DNA of 5,011 bases, from positions 1 to 5,011 of the forward strand of contig JASHXQ010000137.1 in the NCBI GenBank assembly GCA_030043455.1, given 5' to 3'. Source of the stretch: Nitrososphaerales archaeon (GTDB taxonomy: Archaea > Thermoproteota > Nitrososphaeria > Nitrososphaerales > CADDZS01). The notes below the pieces were generated by a model. It was not told the origin of the DNA. It did not search any database and saw nothing but the letters and a program-made list of their open reading frames with translations. How positions within the stretch are numbered: the first letter of the stretch is position 1; the number at the start of each line of letters is the position of its first letter. Shown here in pieces: positions 1-5,011 of this stretch. A program made the position numbers and the translations under genes.

Positions 1-1858
1 CCACGTCCAGTCTTACTTTCTGTATCTCCTTCTGGAGCCGAGTGATCTCCATCTGTTTTTGTGCCAGGAGTCGCTCCGAGGATTCTGCAGTTGCAAGAGA
101 TTCTCTGTAGCTCGAATCGACGTTCTTTCTAACGACCCGGATCCCCGGAATGTACTGATCGGAGACCTTGATCTCAGTCTCCGGGCGAGTGAGAATATAC
201 CCAGCAGCTCTAAACAGTGGTAACAGTTGCGATTCCTCCCCACCACCATTTTTACTGACCGTAGCCGAAGTCTTGTCCTTCACGTTCAGCACCGCGAGCT
301 CATCCGCGATCGCTTTCGCCCGGATATACAATCTCAGGGTTTCCAGGGCAGTGCTGATCATGTAAACAAAACTCACGTAGGATCGGACCTGTCTGATCTG
401 GCTGGAGGTAAGCAACTTGCTCGCAGTCAGCCCATCTTCCAGCTCGGAGAGGGAAGCTGGCAAATCCCGCTCTAATTCCTCAAAATTGGTCCCGACTTGG
501 GTAATCTGATCTTTCCACCTCTTCGCTTGATGGATGACAGTGTACTCGACGCTTTCTTCTGGGAAGGCCATGGCCTGGAAAACTTTAGACCACGAATCGT
601 TGAAACGCAGAGCGAGATCTTCGAGTCCCTTTGCCTGTCTTTTAAATTCTGAGTCGAACTTACCCGCCCTGTGGATCACATCCTCGACCTCCTTGTCAAA
701 GGTCTCAGCCGCAAAGCGATTCACAGAAACGAGATGCCTCCGGTAAAGTTCTTTGGACTCTAAAAATCTATTCTTGAGAGTCTCGTTGATCTTCATTAGG
801 GCGTTCTTCTTCAGATCCATAAATCCCCCAACAAGTTCGGTGAGCTTGAGGAATTCGTGGAAGTAATTCACGTAATCGTCCACGGGATACCTGATCCTAA
901 GATACGCCATCGTGTGCACCCAGTTGGGACCAAAATTATTGTTCATCCCGACCCGGCTCAAAAGATCGGCGAGATCGAAAGTGGAAAGGATGTATAGAGT
1001 ATCTACAACGGCGTCGTCCAGTTCTTTCTTCGCGTTGACGAGGTTGCTCTTGTTGTTATACACCGGTTCTAGAGGAATGAAAAAGAGGGCGGTGAAGGGA
1101 TTGCGGTAGGCTTCTCCAAATTCCTTCGCGACCCCGTCATTCAGCTCTAGGTTGAACAGGAGATCTGCTTCGTTCAGACTCGTGAAGGACGCAGGACCTC
1201 TTGCTAGGAGATCGTCCGCGACGCTCGGCAACACGCAGAGACCAATGATCGGAATGGAGGATCCAAGTTTGGACCTGAGGTGCCTTGCAAAATCAAACAG
1301 CATCCCACTTCCTGTGCCCCCTCCCAGACCAAATACTAGGGCCACAATGGGTTGCTTCTTTGAGGTCAGCACTTTGTCCTTGAAGACCGAAATTACATTG
1401 TTGAGCTCCATGTAGTGATAGTAATTGAGATTGTACACCGCCTTGCTAAGAGCCCGCATCCTGCCGACGCCTCCCGCGAGAGGCGGAATAGACATGGAGG
1501 TCGCGATCCACGGCTTGTAGTTGTTAACGTGGATGCCATCCTTCATCAAGTACCCATTGTACTTGCCCATAAATTCGAACAAGGCATCCGGCGAGCTGAA
1601 CTTGATGTTGAGACCCTTGACGTACAGCCTGTCTAGCGAAACGCCCTTATTCTCAAGATCGGTTTGGATATTTTTGTACGATTTTTGAAGACTAGCGAGA
1701 TCCGCGTCCGCTATGTCTAGAGCCAGGGCTGCAACAGAAAAATCTTCGGAAGTAAGGAGTTGCGAAAATCTGTGACTCTCGATCATCGACTGGATGATGT
1801 TTGTACCCGTGCCTCCGAGTCCGATGACGTGAATGCTCGCAAAAGTGGGGGCGCTCAT
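1..1858 (-). CDS. Tubulin/FtsZ-superfamily GTPase, FtsZ-like (Tubulin_2 type), C-terminus cut by window edge
   Basis: A single open frame of 619 codons runs from the ATG at 1858 off the left edge with no stop. The N-terminus is a Rossmann-type strand and loop, IHVIGLGGTGTN (residues 9-20), matching the T1 loop of tubulin/FtsZ. A T3-like loop, PPLAGGVGRMRA, lies at 125-136. The tubulin signature GGGTGSG (T4 loop, binds GTP phosphates) is at 179-185, followed by strand IPIIGLCVLP (202-211). A T7-like FDLADL with two Asp (295 and 298) follows a helix at about 275-292. Residues 340-530 are mostly charged helix, and 591-619 carry heptads (I605, L608, I612, V615, V619). The known family is FtsZ-like proteins of bacteria and archaea proposed to remodel membranes. 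GTP hydrolysis and polymerisation here are inferred. This is the only ATG, GTG or TTG in frame after the stop at 1910-1912, so the start is firm. It overlaps the upstream membrane-protein gene. It is unlikely to be the division FtsZ, because the C-terminal half is long and helical. Confidence 0.9.
   Translation of the reverse strand, partial: MSAPTFASIHVIGLGGTGTNIIQSMIESHRFSQLLTSEDFSVAALALDIADADLASLQKSYKNIQTDLENKGVSLDRLYVKGLNIKFSSPDALFEFMGKYNGYLMKDGIHVNNYKPWIATSMSIPPLAGGVGRMRALSKAVYNLNYYHYMELNNVISVFKDKVLTSKKQPIVALVFGLGGGTGSGMLFDFARHLRSKLGSSIPIIGLCVLPSVADDLLARGPASFTSLNEADLLFNLELNDGVAKEFGEAYRNPFTALFFIPLEPVYNNKSNLVNAKKELDDAVVDTLYILSTFDLADLLSRVGMNNNFGPNWVHTMAYLRIRYPVDDYVNYFHEFLKLTELVGGFMDLKKNALMKINETLKNRFLESKELYRRHLVSVNRFAAETFDKEVEDVIHRAGKFDSEFKRQAKGLEDLALRFNDSWSKVFQAMAFPEESVEYTVIHQAKRWKDQITQVGTNFEELERDLPASLSELEDGLTASKLLTSSQIRQVRSYVSFVYMISTALETLRLYIRAKAIADELAVLNVKDKTSATVSKNGGGEESQLLPLFRAAGYILTRPETEIKVSDQYIPGIRVVRKNVDSSYRESLATAESSERLLAQKQMEITRLQKEIQKVRLDV
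1855..1858 (-). promoter_or_regulatory. ATGA stop/start overlap joining the membrane-protein and tubulin-like genes
   Basis: The minus strand reads ATGA: the tubulin-like ATG occupies 1858-1856 and the TGA of the preceding gene occupies 1857-1855. No strong Shine-Dalgarno precedes it (only a weak purine stretch, GAGAGAAG, about 15-20 bases upstream). Translation of the GTPase is therefore probably coupled to termination on the membrane-protein gene. This supports co-transcription and matched production. Confidence 0.85.
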
Positions 1859-2802
1859 GTTGCGTCGTTCAACTTCTCTCTCAGGGCTTTGATTTTCTCT
1901 GCCATGCTTTTATCGTATCTCGTGGCTGTGACCTCAAGCATCGCCAATTCTCTCTGGACATCCGTGATGACGGTAGAAGCGGAACCGGATTGCCCCCGCC
2001 TCCTTACGGCCAACAGTGCAAACACTATGGCGATGATCACGACCACCACCAGCGCAATTCCCAGATATGTCGAAGTGGAATTATTGGGAGGGGCCGGAAA
2101 CGTGGAAGAGGTGAGGGTGCCCAGAAGACTGGTGGCCTGTGTCGCGAGCCCCGCACTGTATAATGCCTGAGACTGGCTCAAAATGTTGTTGACGATAGAC
2201 GAATACGCCTTGTCGATTTTTCCGGAAGAGACAAGGGTGGAATCCTGTTGGTAGGTATTGAGATAGGTAACAATGTTCTGATCCTGAACTGAAAGGGTAA
2301 TGTTGCCCACCTGCGAGGAACCTCCACTCACACTTACCGTCACTAGCTGGAAACTATTCTGAGGTATGTCCAGCAAAACACCACTGGCGTTCCGCATCGT
2401 AAGGTTCACCGGAATCTGGAATTCGGTAGAAACAACGAGCTGACCCTGAACTTGGCTGAAACTAACAGTTTTGTCTCCCGCTGTGAACGCTGAAGCGTTG
2501 TATCCGGCGTAACCGGGTGTCTGAACGTACCAGAATTGCCCGGTCTGGGCCCCCATGGCCGGATTCAGTGACACTTGAAATTGAGAATTCGTCTCGTTAA
2601 AGGGTACGCTAATCGAGAGCGTCACGTTGTACGCGTGACCTGCGATCAACGGCTGGCCGGCCGAGACCGACGTGCCGCCAGTCAGATCATGGACAGATGT
2701 GAGAGTTGCCCAACCAGAGGCTGCAAATACCGTTTGGCCACTGAACGCGACAAAGATCAGGAGTAGTATTCCAAGTATGGAGAAAAAAATAGAGCGCTTC
2801 AA
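1855..2802 (-). CDS. Type I single-span membrane protein with extracellular beta-rich domain and cytoplasmic helical tail
   Basis: A complete 315-residue protein that I do not recognise as a named family. Residues 1-28 form a signal peptide: KR, then a hydrophobic core, then a likely cleavage near VFA-A. Residues about 30-175 are Ser/Thr/Gly/Val-rich and look beta-stranded. Residues about 176-232 are likely helical, followed by a flexible PPNNSTST linker. One membrane helix spans about 246-266 and is followed by RRR, which places the tail inside. The last 48 residues are charged and helical, a probable coiled coil. Several Asn-X-Ser/Thr sequons (for example N69, N102, N133, N138, N167, N241) lie only in the predicted outside part, and there is no cysteine. 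The start is TTG at 2802: an in-frame TAA at 2815-2817 leaves no other standard start before the signal peptide. The stop overlaps the tubulin-like start. The likely role, inferred from topology and context, is a membrane adaptor or anchor for the tubulin-like protein. Confidence 0.88.
   Translation of the reverse strand: MKRSIFFSILGILLLIFVAFSGQTVFAASGWATLTSVHDLTGGTSVSAGQPLIAGHAYNVTLSISVPFNETNSQFQVSLNPAMGAQTGQFWYVQTPGYAGYNASAFTAGDKTVSFSQVQGQLVVSTEFQIPVNLTMRNASGVLLDIPQNSFQLVTVSVSGGSSQVGNITLSVQDQNIVTYLNTYQQDSTLVSSGKIDKAYSSIVNNILSQSQALYSAGLATQATSLLGTLTSSTFPAPPNNSTSTYLGIALVVVVIIAIVFALLAVRRRGQSGSASTVITDVQRELAMLEVTATRYDKSMAEKIKALREKLNDAT
2005..2067 (-). other. Membrane helix of the 315-residue protein
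   Basis: Residues about 246-266 (YLGIALVVVVIIAIV and onward) form an uncharged helix of about 21 residues, followed at once by three Arg, the positive-inside signal. With the N-terminal signal peptide this gives a type I topology with a 48-residue cytoplasmic tail. Confidence 0.88.
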
Positions 2803-2842
2803 GAAGAACTTGCTTTATGGTAATTGGACGTTACTTTGAATT
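2803..2842 (-). promoter_or_regulatory. Short AT-rich gap between surface-protein and membrane-protein genes, possible weak internal promoter
   Basis: This 40-base gap has no Shine-Dalgarno before the TTG start. An archaeal TATA-like TTTAAAAT sits at 2847-2840, overlapping the stop codon of the upstream gene, about 40 bases before the start. That spacing would give a very short leader if it works. The match is weak and there is no clear BRE, so read-through from the upstream gene is equally likely. Confidence 0.2.
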
Positions 2843-5011
2843 TTAAACCTTACCGGAAATTTGTGAAGAACTGGGATTTTTTCTCAATAGGATATCTCGA
2901 ATTTTGAATCTAACCGGAAACGCACCAAAGGTCAGGATCACCACCGCAAAGGTAACTATGATGAAGACCACGATATCGGTAATGTCTAGGGCAAACGAGG
3001 CTGCGACGAACTTGGGAAGGTTGATCGCCAATAAAGTACTTGCGTTGCTGCCTTTCGCGGCTCCTGCCCACCCATGGAAAACATATGTCACACTTGCCGG
3101 GAATTCTGTCAGATTTACCTCGGTGTTAGGCAGAACGTAGATGGTCGAGTTCGAGTTCGCCGAGATTATTCCAGTCTGGATCCCGGACTGATTGCCATAA
3201 CTGTAGCCCACGGATCCATTAGGCCCGGAAGATATCACTAGTTCTGCGAGGAAGATCGCAGTCTCATTTACGGGACTGGTAAGATGGACAGTGACGTTGG
3301 TCTGGGATCCAGAATAGGAGGAAGCGCCTGCTCCGCTCCAGGCGGAAAAGCTCCAATCTTCGTAGGCTCTGGCTGCAATATTGATGCTGTTTCCATTGTT
3401 ATACCAGCCGGTGGACGAACTGATGTTTCCTCCTTCCCCATCATTGAATTGCACCAACAGATAATACTGGTGTTCGTACACGAATTTTTCCTCGAACGAC
3501 ATATTGGAGATTCCAGTGTTAGAAGCGTTGGTGATCCACCTCTCCGAGTTGGCAATAGAAGGGATCTGAAGAGTCTGCGGGACTCCCCACGAAGTACCCG
3601 CATCCACCCAGTAGACTGACGAGATTGCGGCAAGATGATCCGAGTTTGACAAGGAAAAAGAACTGAAATTGAATACCGGTGCAGGAGGAGAACCACCAAG
3701 GGTTATGGTGTAGTTCAGGTTTAGGGCGTACTGGTTGTAATATTGAAAATCCATTTCACCAGACATCATTGCCATGCCCTGAATGGATTGACGGGTCGCC
3801 CACCGCTCCGTGGTACTCGATCCCGAGAGAAGCGATGTAGTGCTCCATGATGTACTCGCATCCAGCCAGTACGTCGCCCCCGAAGTTGAAAGCGAGCTCC
3901 CGTTTGCGACTCCAAAGGAAGTGTACTCAAGGATGGGACTGGAGTATCCATTCCCCCCACCCACAAGTGAGTAATTGGCGAAATACGCAAACTGATGATA
4001 GTACGTCACGTTTACCGTACTGGAACTGATCGTCGGGGTAGAATCGTACGCGGACCATCTCTCGCTCGGTGTGGAGCCTACAAGAGGGTTTGTGTAAGAT
4101 GCGTTCGATCCTACGTCTGCCCAGACTTGAGATCCGGGAGAGGTCGATTGCGACGTCCCGAACTGATCGTAACCAACAGTTGGGGCAATGTAATTCTCTC
4201 CACCCCCCAGGACAGTGTCTTCAAATTGCACGAGATATTGCCAGTAGTAGGTGATGGTTAGATTTCCAGACGTAGCTATGAATCCACTGGTGGACTGAGC
4301 GGTCTGCCATCTTTGTGTCGTGGAATTTCCAAGCGCACTGCTCACGTTCCACGGACCTTCAGCATCCATCCAGTATTGAACCGGAGACATGGTCAGATTG
4401 GTGGAAACACTGGAACCCAGTGAAGTGTAGTACAGCAGGGGATTTGTAAAGCCAGAGCTACCAGTGAAGCTAATCACGTAGCTCGCTGCGATCAGGTACT
4501 GTTGATAATAAAGTGGAGAAATCGTCGTGGCTCCCGTCACCGAACCATTTAGAACGGAATTGCGCGCGGCCGTCCATTGTTCCGAGCTGGATAAACTTGG
4601 GACAACACTCGAGATGCTCCACCGGCTCCCCGCGTCAACCCAATAGCTTGCGGGACTGGTCGTCGGCGACGCTTCTTCCACACTTCCGTATTGAGTGTAC
4701 TGAAATGTGGGGGACTCATATCCCGTCCCGCTGGTCACGCTGAAGCTAACTGTTAGAGAGAATTGGTTGTAGTAGGTAACTACAATCGAAGAGCCTGCAG
4801 AGCTGGCGGTCGTAACTCCCTGGGTGGTGGACGAAATCGCCGCGAACTGCTCTGTCGAACTCGCCCCTGACAACACTTCGGGGACGGACCATTCAGAGGT
4901 GCAACAATCAACCCAGATATCCCCTTCCATCGGGGAAGTAGCATGAGCACCCTCAAAGTAGTACGAAACAGAGGGAGTACTGTATCCTGAACCTCCCCCA
5001 GCGATCTTGTA
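2843..5011 (-). CDS. Large repeat-containing cell-surface protein with C-terminal membrane anchor, N-terminus beyond window
   Basis: The frame is open from the right edge to TAA at 2843-2845, giving 722 visible residues. The ATG at 4930 falls inside a repeat unit, and the repeat pattern continues upstream of it (GGGSGYSTPSVSYY), so the true start lies outside the window. Numbering from the edge, residues 1-511 are one partial and five full repeats with [Y/I/V]W-x-D and a later [E/Q]-[R/Q]-[W/F] core. Each junction is marked by Y[Y/E]xQ[Y/F]. Residues 512-588 and 589-676 resemble divergent InlB B-repeats (aromatic-W-x-G motifs at SAWSG and HGWAG). A membrane helix spans about 677-698, followed by a basic tail of about 24 residues (VRFKIRDILLRKN and onward). 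The protein is rich in Ser, Thr, Tyr and sequons, as in glycosylated archaeal surface proteins. The probable role is adhesin or S-layer-associated protein. Substrate or partner is unknown. It is the first of three same-strand genes, 40 bases before the next. Confidence 0.88.
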   Translation of the reverse strand, partial: YKIAGGGSGYSTPSVSYYFEGAHATSPMEGDIWVDCCTSEWSVPEVLSGASSTEQFAAISSTTQGVTTASSAGSSIVVTYYNQFSLTVSFSVTSGTGYESPTFQYTQYGSVEEASPTTSPASYWVDAGSRWSISSVVPSLSSSEQWTAARNSVLNGSVTGATTISPLYYQQYLIAASYVISFTGSSGFTNPLLYYTSLGSSVSTNLTMSPVQYWMDAEGPWNVSSALGNSTTQRWQTAQSTSGFIATSGNLTITYYWQYLVQFEDTVLGGGENYIAPTVGYDQFGTSQSTSPGSQVWADVGSNASYTNPLVGSTPSERWSAYDSTPTISSSTVNVTYYHQFAYFANYSLVGGGNGYSSPILEYTSFGVANGSSLSTSGATYWLDASTSWSTTSLLSGSSTTERWATRQSIQGMAMMSGEMDFQYYNQYALNLNYTITLGGSPPAPVFNFSSFSLSNSDHLAAISSVYWVDAGTSWGVPQTLQIPSIANSERWITNASNTGISNMSFEEKFVYEHQYYLLVQFNDGEGGNISSSTGWYNNGNSINIAARAYEDWSFSAWSGAGASSYSGSQTNVTVHLTSPVNETAIFLAELVISSGPNGSVGYSYGNQSGIQTGIISANSNSTIYVLPNTEVNLTEFPASVTYVFHGWAGAAKGSNASTLLAINLPKFVAASFALDITDIVVFIIVTFAVVILTFGAFPVRFKIRDILLRKNPSSSQISGKV
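2918..2983 (-). other. Membrane helix at the C-terminus of the large surface protein
   Basis: About 22 uncharged, hydrophobic residues (from ITDIVVFII through ILTFGAF) are followed by a basic stretch with VRFKIRDILLRK. This puts the repeats outside and the last 24 residues inside the cell. There is no archaeosortase-like PGF motif, so the anchor appears to be kept rather than exchanged for a lipid. Confidence 0.85.
2984..3478 (-). repeat. Two divergent InlB-B-like modules next to the membrane
   Basis: Module 1 (3478-3248) starts YEHQYYLLVQF, then has GNISSSTGWYNNG, a WSFSAWSGAGAS turn and a closing strand VNETAIFL. Module 2 (3247-2984) has GPNGSVGYSYG, a long strand region, YVFHGWAGAAKGS and a closing strand FVAASFALD. 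This order (Y-x-L-x-V strand, G-x-[IV] turn, W-x-G loop, A-x-F strand) is what divergent InlB B-repeats of bacterial and archaeal surface proteins look like. They probably act as a stalk that lifts the distal repeats away from the membrane. The assignment rests on pattern only. Confidence 0.65.
3479..5011 (-). repeat. Tandem protein repeats of about 82-88 residues (one partial, five full)
   Basis: Units on the minus strand are 5011-4775 (partial), 4774-4511, 4510-4250, 4249-4004, 4003-3743 and 3742-3479. Each full unit begins with YYxQ[Y/F], followed by a strand, a Gly-rich turn (GGGNGYSSP, GTGYESP, SSGFTNP), an aromatic-rich strand, then YW-x-DAG or a variant (IWVDCC, YWVDAG, YWMDAE, VWADVG, YWLDAS, YWVDAG) and finally SERW or a variant (TEQF, SEQW, TQRW, SERW, TERW, SERW). 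The Trp and Asp of the W-x-D motif are present in all six. The units are alike in protein but clearly diverged in DNA, so they are old duplications rather than recent slippage. The fold is inferred to be a beta-sandwich. I cannot name the domain family with certainty. Confidence 0.85.

Noticed and set aside
1..1858. Calling the tubulin-like gene ftsZ or cetZ.
   Set aside because: The T1 and T4 loops fit the superfamily. The spacing of the loops, the long helical C-terminal half and the co-encoded surface proteins do not fit division FtsZ or CetZ.
1760..2170. Plus-strand open frame of 136 codons.
   Set aside because: It lies opposite the junction of two well-supported minus-strand genes. Its product has no recognisable domain, and the opposing frames show clear motifs.
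2874..2884. Run of T on the plus strand, considered as a terminator.
   Set aside because: It reads as A on the transcribed minus-strand message, has no stem before it and lies inside coding sequence.
3268..3699. Minus-strand open frame of 143 codons.
   Set aside because: It is a shifted frame inside the large surface-protein gene. Its translation is Arg/Ser/Pro-rich with no motif, while the main frame holds the repeats.
3745..3785. Met-rich patch (MAMMSGEM) in one repeat, considered as a metal-binding site.
   Set aside because: Four Met in one of six units, with no counterpart in the others, is too weak to support a function.
2843..4930. Taking the ATG at 4930 as the true start of the surface protein.
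   Set aside because: The frame stays open to the window edge, and the preceding 27 codons match the start of a repeat unit (GGGSGYSTP), so 4930 is an internal Met with no signal peptide after it.

Overview
The window appears to come from an archaeon, probably a mesophilic or moderately thermophilic lineage with roughly balanced base composition. The clues are large secreted repeat proteins of an archaeal surface type rich in Asn-X-Ser/Thr sequons, starts without a recognisable Shine-Dalgarno, a TTG start, and a non-FtsZ tubulin-family GTPase of a kind known in both archaea and bacteria. The sequence alone does not settle the lineage (Nitrososphaeria and Thermoplasmata are both possible), and a bacterial origin is not formally excluded.

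Nearly every base is coding, and all three genes lie on the minus strand, so they read from right to left. (1) From the right edge to 2843 is the C-terminal 722 residues of a large surface protein. It has one partial and five complete repeats of about 82-88 residues, then two divergent InlB-B-like modules, one membrane helix and a short basic cytoplasmic tail. (2) After a 40-base gap, 2802 to 1855 encodes a complete 315-residue type I membrane protein: signal peptide, extracellular beta-rich domain, one membrane helix and a charged helical cytoplasmic tail. (3) Overlapping it by four bases (ATGA), 1858 to the left edge encodes at least 619 residues of a tubulin/FtsZ-superfamily protein. It has recognisable nucleotide-binding loops, then a long helical region and a terminal coiled coil. 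It has no stop codon inside the window.

The layout suggests one operon that couples a cytoplasmic GTP-dependent filament former to two cell-surface proteins through short cytoplasmic tails, that is, a transmembrane cytoskeleton-to-surface system. The tubulin assignment rests on visible motifs. The physical link between the three proteins is inferred from gene order, the ATGA overlap and matching topology. Both end genes are cut by the window, so the operon may hold more members on either side. No RNA gene, insertion sequence, CRISPR array or convincing terminator is visible.
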